Source: Enoplolaimus lenunculus
Lineage: Eukaryota; Nematoda; Enoplea; Enoplida; Thoracostomopsidae
Direction: 5' to 3'
Length of the DNA stretch: 64,000 bases
NCBI GenBank assembly: GCA_030248215.1
Contig: JASANG010003404.1
Coordinates: 1 to 64,000 of the forward strand
The stretch's first letter is position 1. Every line of letters starts with the position of its first letter. The notes beneath the pieces are model-generated. The model had not been told where the DNA came from and ran no database searches. It saw nothing but the letters and a program-made list of their open reading frames with translations. Below are positions 21,189 through 31,700 of this stretch, piece by piece. Position numbers and translations under genes: made by a program.

Positions 21189-24100
21189 ATGGCTGTCACT
21201 CAAGAATTTGAAGTCATTGTTGTTGGTGCGGGCATAGAAGGTCTTGCCACGGCGCGATATCTTCGGAAAACGTTGCCAAAGCATAAACGAGTGCTACTTT
21301 TGGAACAGGTATAACCAGCGAGTTGAACCAATATCAAGAAGTATTCTTATAATGCCAATATGGGAAAAATTCTTAACCGCATTCAAAATAATATGTGATA
21401 TTTAAGAAAACAATTTCGTTCATTTAACAAATATAATTAGCAAGGTGCACTTGAGAAACGTGTTTCTGTTATATCAGAAAAGTTTTACAAAAATGTTGTG
21501 AAATAAAGTCTCAAAATAAACGTTTTCCAGTTATTTTTAGAAAACTTGCCTTAAATATCAGAAAAATGTTTAAGATTTGACGCAGAAAATTAAATTTCTG
21601 AATAAATTCCGAAATACTTTTTTGTGTGCGGTTTGTAGCCGCAACAGCGTGGTACAGGGGCTAAAAATTAAAATTTCTTAAACCATCGCAATCGCCACGC
21701 ACCCGACACTTAAAAACACAAGCCAGAACGTAAGCAATGAGCATCACTATTTAACCGTAAGTTAAAATTTTAGCTTTGTTTTTCTGTTTCGGTACCCCCA
21801 CTAATTAAATATCGCTGTTTTCCTAACGACACGCTATATTGACCTAAAAGCCAAAATATGTGTAAACGCTTTGTATATATTTTATTAAGCTCTTTGAATT
21901 TATGAAATTTTTTGTGGTATAAATGGTGGTAAATTTGGCCCATGTTACTTTACGGGGCGTCCAGGTTTCTGACGGGTTTATAAAAGAGAGGATTTAGATT
22001 GTAGATTACATTTTTTACTTAGGTTTAAGCTTTTAGGCTTAAGAACTCATTTTTGCAACGCTTAGGCTTAGGCTTAGAGATATGCTTAATCTACTATTAC
22101 GCCCTTTAAAGTAACATTGGCCGTAAATTTTATACATTTTAACTGTTGTTAAATTAAAAATACCGCATCGTTTCAGTATTTGTGGCCGCACAATCGTGGA
22201 AGTTCGTTTGGAGCAACACGAATTACTCGATTTTCGTACGACGATGTTGACTATGGATCGCTTATGCCGGACGCGTTCGATAAATGGTCAACGCTTGAAA
22301 ACGAAACAAACATGGAATTGTACAAGTAAATCTAAACGGCTTAGACAAAGTTTCTATGGATCAAACGTGACGTTTTTGTCACTTCATGTAATCACTTTAG
22401 TATTACTTTTTCAGTTGATAACACAGGAAAATATCCCTTCAATATTTATGTAACAGGAATGAGTCAATGTATAGAACAGGGCAGTAACAGGAGTAAAAAC
22501 ACACCCCTAAGCCTAAGCCTAAACAAAACATTGGTCTAAACCTTAACTTTGCTCTCTTTATTCCTGCCGAGAAAAAAAAACACCCCCTCCTTTTCTAACT
22601 ACTTTTCTCCTGCGCGACGTTTGTGTCAAATGAGTTATTTGCGTACGATACCGCACGATGGCGGACAGCGCCGTACCCGTAACGGACGACCCGTATGCGT
22701 GACGGACGGCACCGTGCGCGCCGCACCTCAAAACAAGTATAGCACAACCCTAAGTAGGCTTTAAAACAAAATATTTAGTGTTAAATGCATTTGAGGTGTC
22801 TGAGTGGTAGATTTGCATATCGCATTTTTTAGTTATCCCCGCCTGCCTCGTTCGCCGATATTAAGTTGAGTTAAACGCAAACCTGTCCAAAAGCTTTCAA
22901 TGTCATATAACTTCCAACTATCGAATACAAAACATTAAGGAACTACCGTGTTTGTATTGTGGGCCAATGTACAGAACAGGGGCGGTACAGTATTATAAGC
23001 ATATTCCTAAGCTTAAGCCTAAAGCCTAAGTCAAGCAAAAAAATTAGTCTAAAGCTTAAGCTTACTCGCCCCCGATCTTTACATGGGCCGTATTCTGTAG
23101 CTTAAATTTCAATTTCAATTGAAAGTTAACTGTGAAAGATCATGCAGAGGCATTACCATTTTGCTGATGTTATTGCTAATCTTTAGATATAATAAAATCA
23201 GTGCCAAGGGCTACTAGCCATGATTCAGTCTTGAATTGGTATACATAATCTGTTTTAAAACATTTTTTGCACTCTATAATCCAGCATGTTATATTCTAAA
23301 ACGTATTACAACGGTTTTTTTGTATTGCCAAACATTTCGTAAAGGTATATATATTTCGCCTAGCCATCGTCATTTATACACGTCTGAGTACAAACTAAAT
23401 GAACGCTTGAAGGACAGCCAGCTAACATTCGTATTAAAGTTTAGGGAAACGGGCATGTTATACTTGCTGCCTGCGGAGTCAAAAGCGCTCGCGAACTACA
23501 AAGAAACAATCGCGCAGAACAAATTTTCGTACGAAGAATTCGACGGCACTCAAATTTCAGTTCGGTTTCCGCAATTTAACGCACCGCGTGATTATGTTGG
23601 CATCTTTGAACGTAACGGCGGTTTGCTATACGCAGCAAAATCATTGCAAGCATTTATGGTATAAGGCAAGCTCGAATCTGAACAGGGCCGGCGCAGCCAG
23701 CCTCTATACCCCTCATTTGGCAGTCCCCACCTCTAAAGGGCGCCCCCACCATAACCGGTTGAAACAAAAACCGACGAATGTTTTAAAATGCATCTGACTT
23801 CTTGTTCACAAGTTCGGGGGGTCACCACCCTGTAAGTTTGGTGGGAGCCTAACAGTAAAATGCGAGTGAATGAACTAAAATGGCACGGGGCACCCGTTGC
23901 TATTTTAAGAACTTTTTAAGCCAATTTATTCCAACACTGCACCAGGATAAAATATTACGAATCAGCAACTGATATCATTTTGAAGTTGGACGGGTCGGTT
24001 GAACATATGAATATTTGTGACATTGGTCCTTCAGGACGTAAGCTCCCTCTCCCCACACCTGCGAGATGAGACCCCTGTGTAAAGTATCAGCCAGGGACAC

Positions 24101-27100
24101 AGGACCTTATCAAAACACGAGGCACGTTTACGCAAGGGATAACTGTTTTGGGTAACTTTTCTAGTATAATGTAAATGCAGTAGCGTGTAAACGTGGGTTT
24201 GCATGCTATATACGAGCAATCTGTCAAGAGTCAGTGAGTTGTTCGTTTACAAACAGTAATTTTGTCGGTGAAAATATTACAATCCTCAAGATTTTTCCTT
24301 CGTTTGCGAGTCGAGTCCGCACGGTTACAGACGTCCGATTCCGTTGGATTCCAGTGAATGCCATGGTTTACAGGGCGACGGCATTTTCTGAATGTATCAC
24401 CCGGTTTTAGACGTCGTTTAAAGCAAACGGCGGTGCATTCCAAGACAACGAACCGGTGACAGATATCATTCCTTCGACCAAAAATGGACCAGTGACTGTT
24501 AAAACAAATAAAGGATCGTACGTTGCCCGACAAGGAGTGGTTCTAACTATGGGACCGTGGGCGCCGTCATTTTTAAACGAACGGTTGGGATTGCGGTTGC
24601 CGATTGAGGTAAACGTTCGTCAGGATTCTGCCGTAGTACAAAGCTGTAGCAGTTCCGTAGCCAGCTCACCTTGCTAGGTCGACGAAACATTTTTTCAAGA
24701 GGGACATACAAATTTTTCCGATACCTTGCAAGCAAGGTTGAACATTTTCTAGGGGTGGCCAAAATTGCTGTAGGGGGCTGAGCACTGAGCCCTTCACCTA
24801 GCTTCCCTCTGGATACGGGCCCCAGGTGTGGTTTAATAAGCATCCAGGACGGCCGTGGCCAGCCGCCAATGGTATTGGAAAAATTAACTCTACAAATATT
24901 TAATGGTAGCTTAGTGAAACCAAGAGTACATGATACAAGAGTGTGCCACTCTTTGGGTTCCGCAAGGTTCAAAATGTACCACCGGGCGTTGCGTTTTCGG
25001 CCGACCCCCCTTGTTTAGAGGTGGGTTGCTGTCACATGCAATATATACCCTAAATTAAATTATAAGCGGAGCAACTTGTTGCCGAATACATAATGTGTCA
25101 TGGTTCGCACAGATTGTACCCCCTCTCTAAATAAGGAGCGGGGGGAGGGCAAAATACAACGCGTGCCGGGTGCATTCTTTTCTACACAGAGGGTGTTCAG
25201 TTGCAAACTCTTGTTAGTATGCATCATCCACTCTTGGTGAAACTAATTTGTGTACGGGTATTATATCTGTAAGCAATTGATGTGGACCCAAATCCTCTCG
25301 ATGTGGTCAAGATTCAGCATCGTCTTAATAGCTTTTTACTATTGTACCTGCTGATTTTAGATCAAATTTTCATGAAGTCGGTTATGTTAGTTATTTTCAT
25401 AGTGATTATACATCATACATAATGCAAAAAATTATGGACCCTACACAGCGTATATCAGCTGATACCTCCCAAACATTTATAAAATTGTGTCATGTTTTGA
25501 TGCTATTTGTATCGTTTCTATGAAATTTTTCGCAATATATCTCAAACGCTTTTAGCGGCACCCTGTGTTAAATTTTTGAAAATTCTGTATACGCCTCCCG
25601 CCCCCCTGGTCGACTAATATTTATGGATCCGCCACTGTGAATGGTTCGGACTTTGCAAACGTCCACAATTGAAGCATCAGTTCTGTTCGGTTTGTTTCAT
25701 AATGGCTATGTTTGTGAAATTTTATTTCTTCATAATTAAGTATGTGCGAGCAATCACATGCAAAGAGTTTTTAAGTAAGTACTTAAGTCAGTGGTCAAAT
25801 TTGACGTATTTTGCAAACGTAACAGTTCAGGCATACTAACCTTGATCTAATGCAATCTTAATGGCTTAAATCGGTTATTTTTTGTAAACACGGTTAATTA
25901 AGTGATTACTTAAACATAACGTAAAAGTAAATACTTATGTAAGATTTCAAAAACCCAACCGATAATTGCTATATCAAAAAGTCAATCAAACTGTGAGTAT
26001 CATGCTTGTAAAAAGATATTATATTTTATTTATATAAGCGGCACAAAACGGTTTGAAACCTTTTTGCCCACAAACGCTTTGTAAACAGAACACAGTATAT
26101 ATACCAAAGATTTTTAGTCGCACAAAACAATTTTTTGCTATTGGAAAACAACGAAATCTGACGCATACTCGGTTGCTCAGGGCAGTCCATGTTTAATGGC
26201 TCAAATGAGGAATGATCCCACACACGGTCACTATTACTTGAAGGCGGAGTGGGAATTTGACGGACTTGTACAGGTATATGTTCAACTACGTTGTTATTAT
26301 TTAACAGCTTTTTTGATTGATTTTAGTTGCAAACGAACAGACATTAGGTAAAAGTATACACTGCGAAAAATGATGACTCAAATTGACTCTCTCCGAAATA
26401 GGCTTTCCGGGACTACACAAACTGAGTCAAATTCGACTCTGCCAGAGTCAACTTTGACTCACTGACTCGCCATTTTTGACGGGATTTCTGGTTCGTATTA
26501 TCAATTCCGTATATCGGATGTATCACCAAGTAGCGATTGGTTTTCAAACTTTTTTCAACTCTTGCAATTCCGGATTTTAATGTTAATAACCCGCAAATAG
26601 GTCGTATAAAATGCAAAAAAATGGACCAACTTTTGAACTCATCATTCACTGATTCTAAAGCTACAACATTTCTCACCATCTGATGATAGGTGCTACACAC
26701 ATTTGAGAATATGGCTCCTGTCCTGGTTTATAAATCTTTATATTCAACCTATCGTTACAACCTATTTAACAGCTACGTTAGACGTTACATGGTCCCGTTC
26801 ATCTTGTCTTAAATATCATTTTAATAGCGAAAGTGAACCGCTTCGAAATACAGTACACATTCAGCATACTTTTTCCTGACACAACCCTTGATGCTGTGAC
26901 CAAGCCTGGTTGAAATTCGCAAACCTATGCCTACATTTCAGGACAACACAGGCGGTTCCATACAGGGCTCCTTGGTGGCCCGTGCGCCTCCCATCATCTT
27001 GAGCAAAAGCATATATAAGGTAGTCAGATTGAAACCGACGAGGCGAACAGCATCAGTAAACGTCTATACGTCAAAGTATCGCATAAGTTCCGTGGATTCT

Positions 27101-28331
27101 AACCTTTGATCCTCACAAATTCTTTATAAATCCACCGATCCATAGTCGCAACAAGACGGCTAATACAAATTTTTCCGTTGCTTATAGCTTGGCATCCATA
27201 CAGGTGTTCGATCGAATCCCAACGAAAGAGACGATCCGACGTCAATTGCCGGATTTCAATCTGACTACGTTCGATTGTGTCAAAATTTTGGTGCTCAATT
27301 TGTCAAAAGTGTTGATTTAAACGCACCGGTTCTGGTTGATAGCTGTATGTACACGGAAAATATGACCGACAGTGGGTACATTTTAGATCGGCATCCAAAA
27401 TATGATAACGTCATCATTGGTACCGGATTCACGGGTAAGTTCATGCATCGAACGTTGCTTTTAGGAGCGTCACAGTAGCCTTTAGCATAAACTGTAGTGA
27501 CCCGAATAAGAGGGGGGATGATATTTATTTGACCTGTCCAGAGGGTACCCCCCTTGTTATTCGCTTACGGACTGTTATTTATTTTTAACCCACGCTCCGC
27601 CGCCCTTCGTTACTGATATATATACGGTACTGCAATTATCCGTTAAATTAAACTTTTATTTCTCTTGTGTCAATAGCTTGAGCGATAATACAAGGTTATA
27701 GTTAGGAATGTACTTTCAAAATTTAAGTACGCTTTAAAGTTTCGAACACAACTTTATTTGGTCCTGTATTCATTTATGCGCTACAATTAGGGTTGATTGA
27801 CATTTATGGACTCTAATTAGGGTTTAGGGACTCTATCCGCTTACGCACTCTTATTAGGGATACGGACTCCCATTGATTCGTACTCAAAATTGAGACCCCC
27901 TCTTATTACCCCACCCCTTTTATTCGGGTCAATACAGTACATTGTTTAGCTTAAATGTAAGTAAAGAATTGGTCCAAAACCGTAGCTTACTGTATTACAG
28001 GCCGCCGGAAAACGAGAAACTCCTAACAGTCACATAAACTGCTAATAGTATTTCATGTCACTATAGATGTGTGAGTTTCACGCAAATTTAAGCATTGTCA
28101 GCAAAAATAGCAAGGTGAAGCTTTGAACATTAGGTATCAGTTGACAACTGCAATGAAATATTTGACAGCAATGGACGTATCAGGTCAGTTTAAGTAATTA
28201 TAGGTCACGGTTTCAAACTAGCACCAGTAGTAGGAGAAATCCTTGGAAACTTGGCACTGAAGCGGTCACAAGCGGAACGAGTGAAGATGTCACGATTTAG
28301 CATTGGAAGATTCGCTAATTCAAAATTATGA
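21189..28331 (+). CDS. PIPOX: Peroxisomal sarcosine/L-pipecolate oxidase-like protein, copy 2 (7 exons)
   Basis: Exons: 21189-21308, 22177-22325, 23445-23658, 24411-24608, 26118-26273, 27188-27434 and 28204-28331, joining in frame to 403 residues. It is a paralogue of the gene at 3160: all six introns lie at the same places and phases, and exons 2, 3, 6 and 7 have exactly the same lengths (149, 214, 247 and 128). Seen here: VVGAGIEGLA (G13, G15, G18), PHNRGSSFGATR, MGPWAP, the flavin-linking SCMYT (Cys332), DRHPKYDNVI, GTGFTGHGFKLAP and the C-terminal peroxisomal signal SKL. Exon 5 is 15 bases longer than in copy 1 (QMRNDPTHGHYYLKAEW against RYNDVTYFMKASW). The proteins differ at many positions, so the duplication is not recent and substrate preference may have split. 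No key residue is missing. It is convergent with the protease gene; the stop codons are about 440 bases apart. Confidence 0.95.
21431..21630. mobile_element. Small repeat, GCAAGGTGCACTTGAG family, in PIPOX copy 2 intron 1
   Basis: ATATAATTAGCAAGGTGCAC at the left and AATACTTTTTTGTGTG at the right. The inverted relative lies at 28437-28622 just past the same gene. It is rich in TCAGAAAA and TTTTCTG. Confidence 0.7.
21937..22122. mobile_element. GGCC-family element with perfect 8-bp target duplication
   Basis: GGCCCATGTTACTTTACGGG to CTTTAAAGTAACATTGGCC, 186 bp, with GTAAATTT repeated at 21929-21936 and 22123-22130. It lies 54 bases before PIPOX copy 2 exon 2. Confidence 0.93.
22460..22575. 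mobile_element. GGCC-family element, right end lost
   Basis: CAATGTATAGAACAGGGC, two CCTAAG units and a TAAACCTTAACTTTGCTCTC tail that breaks off. Confidence 0.6.
22962..23089. mobile_element. GGCC-family element with 8-bp target duplication (one mismatch)
   Basis: GGCCAATGTACAGAACAGGG to GATCTTTACATGGGCC, 128 bp, flanked by GTATTGTG at 22954-22961 and GTATTCTG at 23090-23097. One of the smallest copies. Confidence 0.85.
24911..25244. mobile_element. AACCAAGAGTG-ended MITE in PIPOX copy 2 intron 4
   Basis: Second copy of the element at 15198-15520: GAAACCAAGAGTACATG at the left, GCATCATCCACTCTTGGTG at the right. Confidence 0.8.
26359..26700. mobile_element. GACTCAAATTGACTC-family MITE, partial
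   Basis: CACTGCGAAAAATGATGACTC, then tandem GAGTCAAATTCGACTC-type palindromes, matching the copies at 31115 and 34826. The right part is unrelated DNA with CACCATCTGATGATAGG. Confidence 0.6.
27491..27939. mobile_element. CTGTAGTGACCCG-family MITE in PIPOX copy 2 intron 6
   Basis: ACTGTAGTGACCCGAATAAG to CTTTTATTCGGGTCAATACA, about 450 bp, similar along its length to the copy at 6597. Confidence 0.85.
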
Positions 28332-28436
28332 CTTAAACAAAAATTAATAATATACATTTCAATGCTTATAGTATCAATGTTTAAAGCTAAATTTCGTGAA
28401 CTGGTGCATTTTTTGGTTCATTTGAATATATATAAC

Positions 28437-28622
28437 ACAAAAAAGTATTTCTGAATTTATTCAGAAAAGTATTTTCTGTGGCTAATCTGAAACGTTTTAT
28501 TTAAGACATTTTCTCTAAAAATAACTGGAAACCGTTCATTTTCAAACTTTATTTCAAAACTTTTTTGAAAACTTTTCTGTTATAACAGAAACACTTTTCA
28601 AGTGCACCTTGCTAATTATATT
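28437..28622. mobile_element. Small repeat between the convergent genes
   Basis: Inverted relative of 21431-21630: CACAAAAAAGTATTTCTG at the left and AAGTGCACCTTGCTAATTAT at the right. It fills about 40% of the space between the oxidase and protease stop codons. Confidence 0.7.
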
Positions 28623-28749
28623 TCTTAAATGTAAAAACATTTCAGAACGCGGCTCCTGCTGTTAGCAGTCTTGTTCAGAAATTTATAAATATTTGTCCTC
28701 CAGCTTTTATATACCTTGGACCGTTAGCTATTAACACAGTCGAATAGAT

Positions 28750-28755
28750 TTTATT
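28750..28755 (-). promoter_or_regulatory. AATAAA polyadenylation signal of the protease gene
   Basis: The plus strand reads TTTATT here, which is AATAAA on the minus strand, about 13 bases past the protease stop codon. Position and sequence fit a 3' end signal; transcript data would be needed to confirm it. Confidence 0.5.
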
Positions 28756-28767
28756 GAAATATCAATT

Positions 28768-31700
28768 TTATAATTTAGTAAAACTTTTTAATGCTCCTTG
28801 TGATATCAAAGTCCAAATCGCGTCTACATCAGCGCCATCTAAAGCGAATCCAATGCGACCGAACGCAGCAACATCAAAGTATTGTCCGCCTGGTCCACAT
28901 TTATTGCGAGTTACTCCTGCAATTGTTACTCCTGTTAGCACTGTTTCGTTGCCAACGTTACATATTAACGGTCCTCCGCTGTCTCCCTGCAATTTATTTT
29001 TCATACGGCATATACATACCAGCGTATGGCCAGATATCCGTTTCCGGTGGAAATCGGTGCCTGTCATCCGTTGTAGAAATATCGGAAATTCTTTTATTTT
29101 TACGCACATAATGCACCCTTTCTCACATGAATATTTTCTATTTCTCCTGAGACCTACTTTTATGCTAGGATTCGAACTCCAGCAAGACTGGAGTGGGCGG
29201 CGTTTACCATCACCACTCAGCAATAGGAGCTTGACACTCGAGCCCGAGGGGGCTCTCACGTCTTGTGGTGATTTAGTACTATGTATACGTGTTGCAATTG
29301 TTAAACACGGTGCGATATATACTATTTAACGTATATACACTGCGCTGAGTTGCCTACAGGCAACTCAATATGAGAAGGGGTTACGTTGTACCTCATGTGT
29401 GTATATCTAATCACGCATTTTGTATTACCGATACGACGCGTTAATATTGTTTGATTTAAAATTAAGGTGACAGAATTCACCTAAAATCTAAAAAACTTTT
29501 TGACGCGGCATCGGTTTTCATCTTTAAAACTTTTAAAAATTCCCAGTGAATATTTGCATACTTCAACTGCACTTTCAGAAAAATAAGACATCTTACAGAA
29601 GTTTTTTTATACTTCAATATTCGTTTTCCGTTCGCGTTTTAATTTGATCGCTTAATATTCGTTTCTGTTTCCGTTGTATACTATTTTTTGTACACTGATG
29701 TCAACCGGATGTTGTCACTAGAGAACATTTAGAAAGTTTTAGTGATAGCGGTCAAGTTTATAGATTCTAAGATCGGTAAGAAATGGGGGGATGTTTATTA
29801 GTTTCATTTGGCCGGACCAGCACCTACTTCGCGCGTCAGATAACAAAATTTTAATAATGGTGGCTTACTATGCATGTATCAGTTGTAATTTCTTCGCTTT
29901 CAAATTCTCCAGTCGTTCCACCAGCACAAAATGTGTTTGGTTGATTATTGCAGTACAGTTGGGGCCAAAGGTTAACTGATGCTTCCTGAAGCTCGGCAGG
30001 AAAATCTGTTCCGTTTTCTTCTGAAGGTTAAAAAATTGACAAATTTTGAGAAAATTTGACGGTGAATAAGAAACGTAAAACAAACAAAATTGAACAATTT
30101 CTTGAAGGAAACAATAAATTGCGCATATTGAACAAAATAAACAGGTCTTATATTCAAGAAATATTCATTGAAATTAAAGTCAGCTTTATGTCTTGATACA
30201 GACTCCTAATATATATCTCTTGAGTTCAAGACTTATTTCTTAAATTTTTCAGTAATATTGGTCTAAAATTTTTCACACAAATTAAACTTCTTAAATTTAA
30301 GACTTTGTGTATAAACGATTAAATGAAATTATTTCTGAAATATAAATACGTCTGGAAAAACACAGAGATTGGCCATGGAAACCGACTCCAAAACTGGGGG
30401 CTAAAGCTAATAACCCAATACCTAATTTTTGCAACCTAAAATACGTTCAAGACGTAAACTTAGGATCGAAGGAGCCTAAAAGCACAATCCGAAATAATTT
30501 CCAAATTCGATTATTTATATACCTTTTCAAGAATATAAACGGAGCTATTTTGCTACACAAATAAAAACCAGAAAATAAATTCGTTAATATAAGACAACTC
30601 TTTGTTGTTTTATATATTGTATGTATAGTAATCTCTTGAATATAAGACATTTATGCTTTAACCATTTAAAAAAACGAATTTCTGAACTGTAGTCAAGGTA
30701 TGAGTCTAATCTAAGCCTGTGCGGGAGCGGGGGGCAATGGCGTTTACATGCAGAAGCCGCTCAAGTTTTTCAACTCTGATAAACCAATCACTTGTTGCTC
30801 CCCATCCGGCAATTTGACAATTTTTCAGCGCGTAGCTCAGATCCACCGAGGGTTTTACTAGACTGATAATTTGTCGCGAATATTTCTGCTTTCGATTTGA
30901 AACACCTTTGACATTTGTTACGCTTTGAAGTTTAAAATGTGGATCGATAAATGCTGCAGCGGTTTCGGATAAAATAATAATAGCGAGCTCGTGAAAACCG
31001 GGAAAGTACCTGAAAATAATTGGGAAATGTGATTTGTTGAGCGAAAATAATGAATTAAACGGCCTTCTGAAAATTTGGCCAATGGGGTCCATGTTACTGT
31101 TATGGGCGTCAAGGTTTCCTCATTGGAAAAAATGGTGAGTCAAATTGACTCTCTTTGAAAAGACGTTTCCTGACTACTTACACAAACTGAGTCGAAAGTC
31201 GACTCCGCCAGAGTCAAATTCGACTCACTGAGCCGCTAAATGAGTCGAATTTGACTCTGTTGGAATCCTATTTGATTCTGGTGGAGTCGTACTTGACTCA
31301 GTTGTGTAGTCCCGCAAAGTCTATTTCGGAGAGAGTTAATTTGACTCACCGTTGTATGCAGTGTGTATGGTCTGTAACAGAGTATGTTTAGATTCTAGAT
31401 TGCATTTTTTGCTTAGGCTTAGGCTTAGGCTTAGGTTTAGGCTTAGGAATACACTTATTAAGCCCCTATGTTGGCCGTACAGATTATACTAAACATAATA
31501 TATGTTTGAGTTTCTTGCTTACATACTATTGAACAAAATAACATTCTCAGGATTTGGTTTTATTCCGGAAGTTGTTCGCTCCGAAGCATAAGAAGGATAA
31601 ACAAATATTGTGACGTTTTCGAACGGAGCAGCTGGTGTTCTGAAAAAAGGCAGAGTTCTATATTTTAAATGGTTCTTCAGAAAATTTAGCAAAACTTTTT

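Noticed and set aside
28754-29329. 191-codon plus-strand frame
   Set aside because: It is antisense to the last protease exon and runs into a tRNA-headed element.
30716-30791. Longer end for protease exon 3, to a GTAAAC donor near 30745
   Set aside because: It gives phase 0, which throws the FCAGG exon out of frame; the GTGATT donor gives the standard GWGATKENG loop.
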